From contig CADCHE010000004.1 in NCBI GenBank assembly GCA_902801205.1, positions 1 to 64,000 of the forward strand: a DNA stretch of 64,000 nucleotides, written 5' to 3'. This DNA is from an uncultured Bacteroidia bacterium. GTDB lineage: Bacteria > Bacteroidota > Bacteroidia > Bacteroidales > UBA932. The notes under the pieces are model-generated. The model was not told where the DNA came from and ran no database searches. It saw only the letters and a list, made by a program, of their open reading frames with translations. The translations under genes and the position numbers were made by a program. Below, piece after piece: positions 32,211 through 41,052 of the stretch. The stretch's first letter is position 1. The number at the start of each line of letters is the position of its first letter.

Positions 32211-34295
32211 TTCCGTGCCCAGCGTCAGGTCCCAGTAAGAAGTATCCTTTTCCATCAGGGCGAGCGTCGTGATGATCCAGCTCTGGATCCAGCCTGTCAA
32301 GGTACTCTGTGCGCCCCAGCCGGCATCGGCATTGGACGCCCAGTAGTCCCAGTTGCTGTAATTGAATGCCCGGAACCAGGCACCGTCTACGTTCTTGATG
32401 GCGTCACTGCGGGCCTGGATCCTGACAAGGAACTCCGCCAGGGAGTCCGCCATGCGACGGATGCCGGGATCCCCGGTCGCACAGGCCGCCTCGTTCAAGC
32501 CGAAGATGGCAAAATTACAGGTGTACAACATATCGGCCACCGGATCCCCGTTGGAGAAAATCAGCGGCGCCTCGTTGTTCCCATAGTCCGCATTGCATCG
32601 CTCCGCACCGAAGGAGCCTTTGGACGGATCGCCCAATTCTTCGCGGATCGCCCCGCAGGGCACTTGGTTGGCCGCCAGGTCGGAAGTGATTCTTTCCAGC
32701 CATTCCCGGTGTTCGTCCGTCGGGCGGACCCGGTACAGCCAGGCCAGCGGAAGCACCATCCGGGAGCGCTCCTGCTGGATGCCGTTGGTCCAGTACCACC
32801 CGCCGGGATAGGCCGCCATCGTCATGGAGATCCCCTTCTCAGCCAGGTCCAGATACTTTTCCTCCCCCGTGTCGGCATACGCCCAGAGGTAGCAGGCCCA
32901 GAGCCAGCTTTCAAAATGGGGGTGCGGATTGATGAGGGTAGAGCGCCGGTAATGGTCCAGTCCGTTCTGCTGGATATCCTGTTCGTGCAGGCGCGGGCCC
33001 CGGAATCCGTTGAGGCCCGTCGTGTTGAAGTTCGCCTCGATCGCCTGGTGCGTCTTCTCCTCCCACCGGTCGGTGTGGAGCACACGGCCCGCCAGGATCG
33101 ACCCCAGGATCGACCGGGCATTGTCGTCGCCGTAATAGACCCACTTGTGCGTATAGGCCCAGCCCAGCAGTCCGAAAGTAGGGCTCTGCGGATCGTCGCG
33201 GGGGCCGTCCCGGAACTCCTGGAACGAATAATCCGAAAGCCGCGCGGAGATTTCCTTCAGGTTTTCGTCCTCCAGCAGATCACCCGCCAGGGCGAACGCC
33301 ATGGAGGACTCTCCCTGCACATCGTCGCGGAGCCAATAACGGTATGCCTGGCGGCCGTCCTTGTAGATGGCCGAGCAATGGCCTTCCAACACGCCGAGGC
33401 TGCCGTCGCCGTCAGGCGCATCTTCCGGAAGCGACGGGCCGACGGGCATCAGCCCGTCCCCCTGATAGCGGAACAGCCAGGACTCCTTCCAGGAGGGATG
33501 GACGAGGAAATGCCCGTTGAAGAACCATTCGATCCCCTTCCGGATGGCCTCCTTCCGCGCTTCGCGGGGCAGCGGGGTATCGGCGCCATAGGCCGGATGC
33601 ACCAGCGAGGGCCAGCGGGAGAAAGAGACCGACCGCCCCGTAAGGTCGGAAAGGACCGCCTCCCAGAAGACTTTCCAATGCTTTTCGGGCATCAGGCGCA
33701 GGCGTGCAAAGTCGCTCAGGCAGGACGTACTGGCCCATACGCATCCCTCGTCCATCCGATACACCAGCGGGAAGGACGGCGTACCCTCCAGCCCGAACAC
33801 CGCTTTGTCGAATCCGGCGACGCGGGCCATGCAGAGCACGGTGTCCGGGGCTTCTTCCACGCAGCAGACCGCACGGTTGACCGACAGGAGATCCATCGGT
33901 TCCAGTGTACCGAGCGGCTGTTTCACGACTACGCGCTCGAACTGGATTTCCCGCAGTTGCGGTTCTTCCAGGAGCGTGACGAAATCGGCGAACACCCGGA
34001 GCCCCTTTTGCCGGATGAGGCTTCGCTGTTCCGGGGTGAGGGTTTGGGGATGGTCCGGATAGCCCCCGCCGAGCAGCAGGACCGCACTGTGCCGGCGGGC
34101 CTTTTCCAACGCCAGGTCGGCGGATCCGTAGAGGCGGACACGGTTTCCCTCCGCACGGAGCAGCGCGACGAGATCATTGTCGGCCTCGCCATAGACATAA
34201 TATTTCCCTTTTCCGCGAAAGAGCAGGATCCCGGACGCCAGGAGGACAGCCAGCGTCACAAGAGCCAGGATGCTAAAGTGTCGGGGTCGTGGCAT
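32196..34295 (-). CDS. Membrane-anchored alpha/alpha-barrel protein, glycosidase-like
   Basis: 699 residues. One N-terminal membrane helix (ILALVTLAVLLASGILLF) anchors it with the bulk outside. Residues about 30-210 look like a Rossmann-like or GATase-type domain (SAVLLLGGGYPDHPQTL). From about 230 to the end there is a chain of helices with aromatic, His- and Glu-bearing loops (LFRYQGDGLMPVG, FNTTGLNGFRGPRLHEQD, INPHPHFESWLWACYLWAY, YPGGWYWTNG) as in six-hairpin glycosidases. The substrate is unknown. It follows the M16 protease gene with an 8-base gap, so the two share a transcript. Its 3' end overlaps the isomerase-like gene by 15 bases. Confidence 0.68.
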   Translation of the reverse strand: MPRPRHFSILALVTLAVLLASGILLFRGKGKYYVYGEADNDLVALLRAEGNRVRLYGSADLALEKARRHSAVLLLGGGYPDHPQTLTPEQRSLIRQKGLRVFADFVTLLEEPQLREIQFERVVVKQPLGTLEPMDLLSVNRAVCCVEEAPDTVLCMARVAGFDKAVFGLEGTPSFPLVYRMDEGCVWASTSCLSDFARLRLMPEKHWKVFWEAVLSDLTGRSVSFSRWPSLVHPAYGADTPLPREARKEAIRKGIEWFFNGHFLVHPSWKESWLFRYQGDGLMPVGPSLPEDAPDGDGSLGVLEGHCSAIYKDGRQAYRYWLRDDVQGESSMAFALAGDLLEDENLKEISARLSDYSFQEFRDGPRDDPQSPTFGLLGWAYTHKWVYYGDDNARSILGSILAGRVLHTDRWEEKTHQAIEANFNTTGLNGFRGPRLHEQDIQQNGLDHYRRSTLINPHPHFESWLWACYLWAYADTGEEKYLDLAEKGISMTMAAYPGGWYWTNGIQQERSRMVLPLAWLYRVRPTDEHREWLERITSDLAANQVPCGAIREELGDPSKGSFGAERCNADYGNNEAPLIFSNGDPVADMLYTCNFAIFGLNEAACATGDPGIRRMADSLAEFLVRIQARSDAIKNVDGAWFRAFNYSNWDYWASNADAGWGAQSTLTGWIQSWIITTLALMEKDTSYWDLTLGTESRPE

Positions 34296-34303
34296 GGTCG
34301 TTT

Positions 34304-37186
34304 TTATTTGATGATATCCTTGGCCTTCAGCGTGGTGACCGGTCCGTACTGCGACAAGGCCTTCATGTCGATCTTCTTGGCGTCACCCACGACGCACCAG
34401 ACGACCGGACGGCCCTCGACGAAGGCCCGGGAGAAGGCGGCGAGCGAGGCGGGCGTCACCGCCGCGAAATTCGCAGCCTGCTCCTTCTTGTTGTCCGTCC
34501 CGTCGCCGGCCCAGACCGACTGCAGGACATATTCCGGGACGGCCCGGAAGGCGGGATAGTTGTGATAGAGGTCATTGATGCACTCTTTCTTCTTGATTTC
34601 CAGCTTGTTCTCCGTCACCGGCAAATGCTGCAGCAGGGAATCCACCAGCGCCATGGCCTCCATCGTCTTGTCACACTGCGTGCCCGTCACCGTCACCAGG
34701 GCGCTCCCCTCCTCCGCGCGGTTCTTCCAGACCGGACGCAAGAGGGCGGAGGCCGTCGAATAGGCGTATGAACGGAACTCCCGCACCTCCTGGAAGAGGA
34801 CGGAAGTCATGTTCTCGCCCAGGTAGGTGTTGTAGAAGGAAGCCATGTCGCGCTTCTCCCTCGTATCGAGCGGATCGGTCGGGATATAGGCGTAGAACTG
34901 CGTCTGGTTGGATCCGGGCTGGTTGACGAAGAACACGCGCGAGGAAGGATACGTCCGGAAGCGGCGCTCCCGAAAAGCCTCGACCGGCTTGGTGACACGG
35001 GCCAGGTCCATGTGCGAACGGAGCGCGCCGGCCACCGCGGCGGCTTCCAGCGCTCCGGTATAGAAGACGTCGCACTGCGTCGAAAGCACCTCGTCGAACA
35101 TCGGCAGCAGGCGCTCGTCCGTCAGTTTGCCCGGATCGGCCAGTTCCGGCGACGCGTCGCCGTAGGCCGCATAATGGAAGAGCGCGGCAGAAAGCGAAGA
35201 CAGGTCCTTGCGGGAAGTCGACTTGCCCGCCATGATATCCTGCGCAATCTGCGCGAGTTTCTTCTTGTCACCGGCCAGGTTTCCGCCCAGCATCTCGAAG
35301 GCGCGGGAAAGCGTCTCCTCGAACTGCGCGTCGAAACCGGTCACCTGGATATCGAAGTTTCGGTAGCCGGCCGAGAAGACGACGCTGCCGCCGATCTCCT
35401 GCAAGCCGCCGCGGATCTCCTCGTACGACTTCTCCTTCGTACCGAGCAGGTTCAGGTAGGAAGCCAGCGGTTCGAGCGCCGGATTGTCGATGGTGCCCGT
35501 CCGGAAGCGGAGCGTCAGTTCGAACACGTCGTTCAGCGGGTTCGCACCGGCATAGACCTTCACGAGCGGCGCGGCGTCGGCGATGGTCACGTCACGGGTG
35601 AAGTCGAGTTCAGGGATGTCGAGCGGGATCTTCGCAGCCTCCGCCTCCAGCGCAGCAGCATAGGGCGAGACGGCATCGCGGCTTTCCGGAACCACCTTGT
35701 CGTACGGCGGCTTCGAAAGATTGTCATTCTCCGGCGCGCCCATCTTCTTGACGATCTCCAACCGGTTGTCGCCCAGGTACTTCTGGACGAAAGCCATCAC
35801 ATCTTCCCGGGTGACGGAATCTACGGACTCGATTTCGGCGAGGACGTCCTCCCAGCGCTTGTCCTGGGAAAGGGCCTGCACCATCGTGTTCATCCGGCCC
35901 CACTGGTCTTCCAGGGCCGTCAGCTGCGACTTCTTGTAGGAAGCCTTGACGCGCTGGAGGAAGGCGTCGTCGAAGTCACCCCGCCGCAGGCGGTCGATCT
36001 CGGCGAGCACCAGTTCCTGCGCCGCCTCGGACTTCTGTCCGACGAGCTTGGGAATCACCAGGAGCGGAAAGACGCCCGCATCGGCATAGGAAAGGCCGTA
36101 CACCGAAGCGGCGGCCATCACCTTCCCGTCGACCATCAGCTTGTCCAGCAGGCCGACGCCCTCCTCATTGTTCAGCATCTGGGTTACCAGGGCCACCAGG
36201 GTGTTTTCCGGCTGCTTGGGCGAAGGGACGCGCCAGGCCATGGCGGTGATCTTCACCAGCGGGATATTGGCCTTGACTTCCATCACCTCGCGTCCCTTGA
36301 AGTCGGGCAGCTCGATCGGAGCGTGTACCAGCGGGGTACCGCGGCGGATGCGGCCGAAGGTGCGTTCGATGACCGGGAGGATTTCCCCGGCCTTCACGTC
36401 GCCGGTGATTACGAGGCCCATGTTGCTGGCCACATAGTATTTCTCGAAGAACTCCTTCATCAGGTCCAGCCGCGGGTTCTTGAGGTTGAACGTCTTTCCG
36501 ATCACCGACTCGCTGTACGGAGAAGGCGCGTAGAAACGCTCCATGCCGGTGAGAGCAAAGGTCGATATGGCGTTGTCCTTCATCCGGTTCTTCTCTTCGT
36601 AGACCGTCTCCAGCTCCCCCTGGAAGAGGCGGAACACCGGGTTGATCAGCCGGTCGGAATTGATCTGCGCCCACTGCGCGAAAAAGGCCGGGATGAAGCC
36701 GCTGTGGTACACCGTCTCGTCCTGCGAGGTGTAGGCGTTCAACCCCGTACCGCCGCAGACGGCCGTCAGCACGTCGAACTCATTGGGGATGGCGTACTTG
36801 GCAGCCGCGATATTGAGCCGGTTGATCTCCTTCTGGATCTCGGTGCGCTTCGCCTCGTCTTCGGTCTGCCAAAGCAGCTTGTACTGCTCTTCGATCTGGT
36901 CGAGGAACACCTTTTCGGCAGGATAGTCCACGGTGCCGAAGTCCTCGGTCCCCTTGAACATGATGTGTTCGAAGTAATGGGCCAGGCCCTCGCCGGGGCA
37001 GTCGCGCGCACCGGCTTTGACGACAACGGCGCCGTACGCCGTGGGATGCGACGGATCTTCGTTGATCCAGACTTGCATGCCGTTGTCGAGGACATAGGAC
37101 TTGACGGACAGGACATCGGAACGCTGCGCGAGGAGCGAAGCGGTCGCCGCCAGGAACGCGGCGAGCGAGAGGAGAAATCTTTTCAT
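34304..37186 (-). CDS. M16-family zinc metalloprotease, two-lobed
   Basis: 960 residues from ATG 37186, which opens the signal peptide MKRFLLSLAAFLAATASLLAQ. The inverted zinc motif H-x-x-E-H is His70-Tyr-Phe-Glu73-His74, preceded by VKAGARDCPGEGLA. The usual M16 segments follow: GLNAYTSQDETVYH, MVITGDVKAGEILPVIE-type strands and a second, catalytically inactive half from about 520 with RNFDIQVTGFDAQ and FFVNQPGSNQTQFYAYIP. It degrades peptides in the periplasm. The open frame to 37249 crosses the promoter. A TATATTTG box at 37207-37214 lies 20 bases upstream of the ATG. Confidence 0.93.
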   Translation of the reverse strand: MKRFLLSLAAFLAATASLLAQRSDVLSVKSYVLDNGMQVWINEDPSHPTAYGAVVVKAGARDCPGEGLAHYFEHIMFKGTEDFGTVDYPAEKVFLDQIEEQYKLLWQTEDEAKRTEIQKEINRLNIAAAKYAIPNEFDVLTAVCGGTGLNAYTSQDETVYHSGFIPAFFAQWAQINSDRLINPVFRLFQGELETVYEEKNRMKDNAISTFALTGMERFYAPSPYSESVIGKTFNLKNPRLDLMKEFFEKYYVASNMGLVITGDVKAGEILPVIERTFGRIRRGTPLVHAPIELPDFKGREVMEVKANIPLVKITAMAWRVPSPKQPENTLVALVTQMLNNEEGVGLLDKLMVDGKVMAAASVYGLSYADAGVFPLLVIPKLVGQKSEAAQELVLAEIDRLRRGDFDDAFLQRVKASYKKSQLTALEDQWGRMNTMVQALSQDKRWEDVLAEIESVDSVTREDVMAFVQKYLGDNRLEIVKKMGAPENDNLSKPPYDKVVPESRDAVSPYAAALEAEAAKIPLDIPELDFTRDVTIADAAPLVKVYAGANPLNDVFELTLRFRTGTIDNPALEPLASYLNLLGTKEKSYEEIRGGLQEIGGSVVFSAGYRNFDIQVTGFDAQFEETLSRAFEMLGGNLAGDKKKLAQIAQDIMAGKSTSRKDLSSLSAALFHYAAYGDASPELADPGKLTDERLLPMFDEVLSTQCDVFYTGALEAAAVAGALRSHMDLARVTKPVEAFRERRFRTYPSSRVFFVNQPGSNQTQFYAYIPTDPLDTREKRDMASFYNTYLGENMTSVLFQEVREFRSYAYSTASALLRPVWKNRAEEGSALVTVTGTQCDKTMEAMALVDSLLQHLPVTENKLEIKKKECINDLYHNYPAFRAVPEYVLQSVWAGDGTDNKKEQAANFAAVTPASLAAFSRAFVEGRPVVWCVVGDAKKIDMKALSQYGPVTTLKAKDIIK

Positions 37187-37206
37187 TTCATCATTCATTG
37201 GATGCA

Positions 37207-37214
37207 CAAATATA
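37207..37214 (-). promoter_or_regulatory. -7 box for the M16 protease gene
   Basis: CAAATATA on the plus strand is TATATTTG on the minus strand. It supports ATG 37186 over the longer open frame. Confidence 0.65.
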
Positions 37215-37225
37215 AAAAAATACAC

Positions 37226-37233
37226 TATCTTTC
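37226..37233 (+). promoter_or_regulatory. -7-like box for the AlkZ-related gene
   Basis: TATCTTTC, one mismatch from TAnnTTTG, 8 bases before the ATG at 37242. Divergent from the protease promoter. Confidence 0.45.
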
Positions 37234-37241
37234 GGAATACA

Positions 37242-37949
37242 ATGTCCATTTTCCGTCACAGCGGCAACCCGTTCGGGGTACGGATCACCGACAGCGCATC
37301 GATGCTGGAGGCGGTCCGCGCGTACGGATTCCTCCCCTTCTTCGAAAACGCCGTCCCCGGTTTTTCCGTCGAGGAACTGACGCCGCCGTCATGCTGGCTC
37401 TCGGACGAGCAGCTCGGCCCGTGGGACTGGAAGGTGGACCTGGTGCAGAGCGGCGAGATCGTCTACGGGAAATTCCTCTGTGGCGGGAAAGCCGCCTTTG
37501 CCACCGTGCCCTGGTACGCCCACTTGCGCGCCTGGCGCCTTTCCCAGGAGAAATATGCGCCGACGGCCGAGGGCGAACAGGTTCTGGCGCTCGTCGACGA
37601 GACGGGCAGCTGCGTCTCCCGGCAGGTCCGTGAGCGGCTCGGTGTCCGGAAAAGCCGTGCCGACGCCGTGCTGGCCACCCTGATGCGCGGCTGCCGGCTG
37701 GTCATCGGCGACATCCAGCGGGTCTACCGCGGCCCGAACCTCGAATACAAGGGCTGGCAGACGGCTTCGTACTGCCGCCCGGAATCGGTCTTCGAGCGGC
37801 CGGACGAAACCTTCGGCCCCTGGAAAATCAAAGGGAGCAGCCTGCAATGCGACTGCTCCCCGGAGGCCTCCTTTGAAAAGTTGCGGGACCATGTCCTCAC
37901 CCTGTTTCCCGGCGCGGACGCGAAAGCCGTCCTCAAGGTACTGGGGTGA
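37242..37949 (+). CDS. AlkZ-related winged-helix protein
   Basis: 235 residues from ATG 37242. GFLPFFENAVPGFSVEELT, LGPWDWKVDLVQSGEIVYGKF and a tandem winged-helix pattern (SCVSRQVRERLGVRK...VLATLMRGCRLVIGD) match what I know as AlkZ-related proteins, relatives of the AlkZ/YcaQ DNA glycosylases. Those enzymes remove alkylated or cross-linked bases. The present family is shorter and I do not see the Gln-x-Gln catalytic motif of true AlkZ, so a repair activity is not proven. The upstream open frame from 37101 is antisense to the protease start. Cytoplasmic. Confidence 0.78.
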   Translation: MSIFRHSGNPFGVRITDSASMLEAVRAYGFLPFFENAVPGFSVEELTPPSCWLSDEQLGPWDWKVDLVQSGEIVYGKFLCGGKAAFATVPWYAHLRAWRLSQEKYAPTAEGEQVLALVDETGSCVSRQVRERLGVRKSRADAVLATLMRGCRLVIGDIQRVYRGPNLEYKGWQTASYCRPESVFERPDETFGPWKIKGSSLQCDCSPEASFEKLRDHVLTLFPGADAKAVLKVLG

Positions 37950-38428
37950 GTGTTTCATCTGCAATAATCACAAATATTTATGGCGTGAGATCCATGCGGA
38001 AGCATACAATGAGAAAAAGGATAAAAACAAGCAAGACAGATAACCTCGTTGATCTCGTCTCCTTTTTAAAGTATGTCAGATACGAAATTGCAGCAATCCT
38101 GCTACTGGCAGCAATCCGTTTTTGGTTTGGTGATCCCTTTACCTTATGCTTAAAGGATGGTGTCATGAAAACCTGTCTTATAGCAATGATAATATTTGGA
38201 ATGTTCCTGATTGCTTATCTTGTAGATCATGATTGGCGGGTCAAAAGAGCGAACCAGGAGTACCCGGTTTACATGACTATCGTCTTGCTGATAATGAATG
38301 CAGTGTTTCTTCTATTGGTGATGTGGCTTGAAGGACGGGGCCTTTTTCTTCTCGGCATTCCAATAGGGTGTTGGCTTATTCAGATACTGATTAGTACATA
38401 TTACAAATGGTCTCGATGGGCTCGCTAA
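37946..38428 (+). CDS. Hypothetical four-helix membrane protein
   Basis: 160 residues if the GTG at 37946, overlapping the previous stop as GTGA, is used; ATG 37994 would give 144 residues and is equally plausible. After a basic N-terminus there are four hydrophobic helices (IAAILLLAAIRFWF, CLIAMIIFGMFLIAYLV, VYMTIVLLIMNAVFLLLVM, LFLLGIPIGCWLIQILI). No family recognised. The codons turn AT-rich exactly here, so this and the next gene look like a recent insertion behind the AlkZ-related gene. Confidence 0.65.
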   Translation: MSVSSAIITNIYGVRSMRKHTMRKRIKTSKTDNLVDLVSFLKYVRYEIAAILLLAAIRFWFGDPFTLCLKDGVMKTCLIAMIIFGMFLIAYLVDHDWRVKRANQEYPVYMTIVLLIMNAVFLLLVMWLEGRGLFLLGIPIGCWLIQILISTYYKWSRWAR

Positions 38429-38471
38429 TATGTTGGAAACCTTATTGTAACCCCAACCTGTCATTGCCTTT

Positions 38472-39011
38472 ATGAAAGAACACTTTAAAATACGAGAAAC
38501 AAGCCGATTAAAAATCGTTCTATCTGAATACGCGATTGCTTTTATTCTGTTTATTATTATAGCATTGATCATACCGGATGGCATGGAGGTATTCATAGAG
38601 GGTGGATTGTATTATGTCATTGGGCTCATTATTATTGCCATTACTTTTTTAATTGAAATCTGTATCATCGTTTTTTGCAAGAATAATCCCACTATTCTTT
38701 CCATCGAAGAAAAAGGTGTTGAATTAAGAGTCATGGGAAAGATCAGGAGAAGTTACCAGAAAAGGTTTTCAGAAGCACTTTTGATGCGCTTCGAGTGGAG
38801 TGAAATCGAGTATATCAAACTGTGCATTGACCCCATGCTCCCATACAAAGATGTCCCTGAAATGTGCATCCACATAAAGCCAAAAGAAGAAGATGAGGTC
38901 TGGGGCTCTATTGAAGATTATTGCGTGGGAAGATCGTCTACATCGCGCAGTATACAGCGTGTCGTCTCCAGTTGCACGGGCCGGCCGGATTTGTTCATAG
39001 ACGAAAGGTAA
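38472..39011 (+). CDS. Hypothetical membrane protein with a PH-like cytoplasmic part
   Basis: 179 residues, with two N-terminal membrane helices (AIAFILFIIIALII and YYVIGLIIIAITFLIEICIIVF). The cytoplasmic part (LSIEEKGVELRVMGKIRR...MRFEWSEIEYIKLCID) has the strand pattern of small bacterial PH-like domains, in which WSEIEYI is a common feature. It is AT-rich, follows the previous membrane gene by 43 bases, and ends before a strong terminator. Function unknown. Confidence 0.65.
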   Translation: MKEHFKIRETSRLKIVLSEYAIAFILFIIIALIIPDGMEVFIEGGLYYVIGLIIIAITFLIEICIIVFCKNNPTILSIEEKGVELRVMGKIRRSYQKRFSEALLMRFEWSEIEYIKLCIDPMLPYKDVPEMCIHIKPKEEDEVWGSIEDYCVGRSSTSRSIQRVVSSCTGRPDLFIDER

Positions 39012-39034
39012 AAGAGCAATCACCCATTGATACG

Positions 39035-39069
39035 AAAAAGAGACTAAGCCCGAAGGTTAGTCTCTTTTT
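39035..39069. terminator. Strong bidirectional terminator
   Basis: AAAAAGAGACTAA (39035-39047) and TTAGTCTCTTTTT (39057-39069) pair perfectly around a GCCCGAAGG loop. It lies between the convergent AT-rich pair and the arabinofuranosidase gene. Confidence 0.88.
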
Positions 39070-39089
39070 GTTAACGGCCCGGCATTGTC

Positions 39090-41042
39090 CTACTTGACCC
39101 GGTACATCGGCGGCACTTCCGGCCGCTCGACCCCGACGGTGCAGTTGACGTGCCAGTCGAGGTTGTTAATGTAAAGATGCCGGTAATCAAACGGTTGCGG
39201 CGTCCATACACGGAAGAGATTCCCCTGCTCCCAGGAGTTGCCGGCCGATGCATAGTCGCACAGGCGCAGCACATGCGGCGCCCCCGCCTCGTCGCGGCAT
39301 GCGACGTCGAACGTCATCCAAAGCGCCGGATCCGGGCTCTCGACGCGGCGCACGTCGACGGAGCCGTCCTTCTCCCGCGCGAATTCATAGCGGTACATCG
39401 GCGGGGCGTCGACCCCGTCGCGGCGCGGGATCAGGCGCGTATCGAACGACAGCACGATCGGGCCGCGGCGGATGGCCGCATCGCCGGTTCCATTGGGTGC
39501 GTCGAGTACACGGGCCGTGAAGTCGAACGCCAGTACGACAACGTCGCCGCTCTTCCATGTACGCTTGATCTTCAGGTACTTCCCGGCCTTCGCAGACACC
39601 TTGCGGCCGTCGACCGTCACCGTCGTCCGGGTGCTCCACGAAGGAATGCGCAGGCGCAGGGTAAACTTCTCGGGACGGTCCAGCCGCAGCGTCACCGCCG
39701 CGGCGTCCTCCTCGGGATAAGTTCCCTCCACCCGCAGCGAAAGCGGCTGGCCGGCAGGCGTCTGCAGGGCGGTTTCCGAAGCACTGTACAGGTTGACGAC
39801 AGGGCCTTCGGCGGAAGACATCACCGCCCAAGAGGGTGTCGTCATCAAGCCGCGCGGGCCGTTGGCCACGCAGCAGCTCATCACCACGTCGGGGAACTGC
39901 AGGTGGCTGTGCACGCGCTCCCCCATCAGCCCGGTATAGTAGGAGAACCATTCCCCGTGCGGGGCCATCGAAGCGAGCATCGCATTGTAGAGCGACTGCT
40001 CCAGCAGGTCGGCATAGTGGCTGTCGCCCGTCAGGCGGAGCGCCTGGTAGAGCAGTTTCATCCATGTCGCCGTGACACAGGTCTCCATGCCCTGGTAGAC
40101 CGGCTCGCTCTGGTGCAGCACGCCGTGGAACCAGATCTCGGCCGCGGAACCGGAACCAACGATCATCAGCTCGTCCCGCTCGATCTTCCGGATGAGGTTC
40201 AGGACGGCCTTCTTGTATTCTTCCTTGCCGGTGCAGCGGTAGAGTTCGAGCAGGCCCTCGAAGCACGACATCATCTCATAGGCCTTCGGCGCACCGGACA
40301 TCTTCCACATCGGCTTGTCGGAAAGTGCCTCCTCGATCAGGTGCAGGCCGGTCGGCGTGAGCTTGTTGGGAGAAGACCAACAGCGTACGATGTGCTCGGC
40401 GAAATCGAGGTAGCGCTGCTCGCCCGTCCGCTGATACAGCAGGACGACCGGCTCCAGGACCGAAGACGGGGCCAGGCCCTTCCAGCCGATCCACCCCGTC
40501 TCGGCGATGTTCACGCCGCTGTCCGGACCGGCCTCGCGGATCAGGTGGTCCGCCGCCCGGCAGGCCGCCTGCAGGACGGAAGCGTCCTTCGTCCGGTCAT
40601 AGTAGGCCAGGAGCCCGAGGAGCGAATACTTCCGGCCCCAGATGTCCCAGTCGCCGAGGTGGCTTCCGTCGGCATAGGTCCCGATGTAGCCGTCGGCCCC
40701 CTGGGTGGCGATCAAGCCTTGCACGGCCGCGTCCATCAAGGCTTTGTGGGCCGGCGTCGGTGCATAGTCATACCCCATCATCGCCGCGGTGAACCACTTC
40801 CCCCAGAACTCGGTGCGGAAGCCCCAGTTGCCGTCGGACTTGTCGCGGAAAGCGAACAGGAGTTTCTCCAGGTCCTGTGCCATCAGGCGGTTTTCGATGC
40901 AGCCTTCGAGCCGGTCGCCCAGGTAGCCGCTGAAATGCGCCTGCGCGGGCCGCAGCACATCCGTCCGCACAAGCGTCTCCTGCGGGAAAACCGGCTGCAG
41001 CGCCGCGACGAGCAGCGCTGCAGAAAGAAAGAACTTTCTCAT
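39090..41042 (-). CDS. GH127-type beta-L-arabinofuranosidase (DUF1680)
   Basis: 650 residues with a signal peptide (MRKFFLSAALLVAALQPVFPQ). The (alpha/alpha)6 barrel covers about 35-440. The zinc-thiolate catalytic set of GH127 is visible as Glu320-x-Cys322 in GMETC and the Cys390-Cys391 pair in VMSCCVANG; the second member of such a pair or its neighbour is the nucleophile in characterised enzymes. A beta-sandwich follows (LRLRIPSWSTRTTVTVDG). It should release beta-L-arabinofuranose or a related sugar from plant glycans in the periplasm. The start at 41042 is 10 bases after the stop of the sugar-epimerase-like gene. Confidence 0.9.
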   Translation of the reverse strand: MRKFFLSAALLVAALQPVFPQETLVRTDVLRPAQAHFSGYLGDRLEGCIENRLMAQDLEKLLFAFRDKSDGNWGFRTEFWGKWFTAAMMGYDYAPTPAHKALMDAAVQGLIATQGADGYIGTYADGSHLGDWDIWGRKYSLLGLLAYYDRTKDASVLQAACRAADHLIREAGPDSGVNIAETGWIGWKGLAPSSVLEPVVLLYQRTGEQRYLDFAEHIVRCWSSPNKLTPTGLHLIEEALSDKPMWKMSGAPKAYEMMSCFEGLLELYRCTGKEEYKKAVLNLIRKIERDELMIVGSGSAAEIWFHGVLHQSEPVYQGMETCVTATWMKLLYQALRLTGDSHYADLLEQSLYNAMLASMAPHGEWFSYYTGLMGERVHSHLQFPDVVMSCCVANGPRGLMTTPSWAVMSSAEGPVVNLYSASETALQTPAGQPLSLRVEGTYPEEDAAAVTLRLDRPEKFTLRLRIPSWSTRTTVTVDGRKVSAKAGKYLKIKRTWKSGDVVVLAFDFTARVLDAPNGTGDAAIRRGPIVLSFDTRLIPRRDGVDAPPMYRYEFAREKDGSVDVRRVESPDPALWMTFDVACRDEAGAPHVLRLCDYASAGNSWEQGNLFRVWTPQPFDYRHLYINNLDWHVNCTVGVERPEVPPMYRVK

Positions 41043-41052
41043 TTCCAAAGAA

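Noticed and set aside
32664..34559. 631-codon open frame on the plus strand
   Set aside because: Spans the antisense of two real genes and the gap between them, with no recognisable features.
35012..37633. 873-codon open frame on the plus strand
   Set aside because: Antisense to the M16 protease, whose zinc motif and signal peptide are clear; GC-rich codons leave the opposite strand open. Its sequence has no domain.
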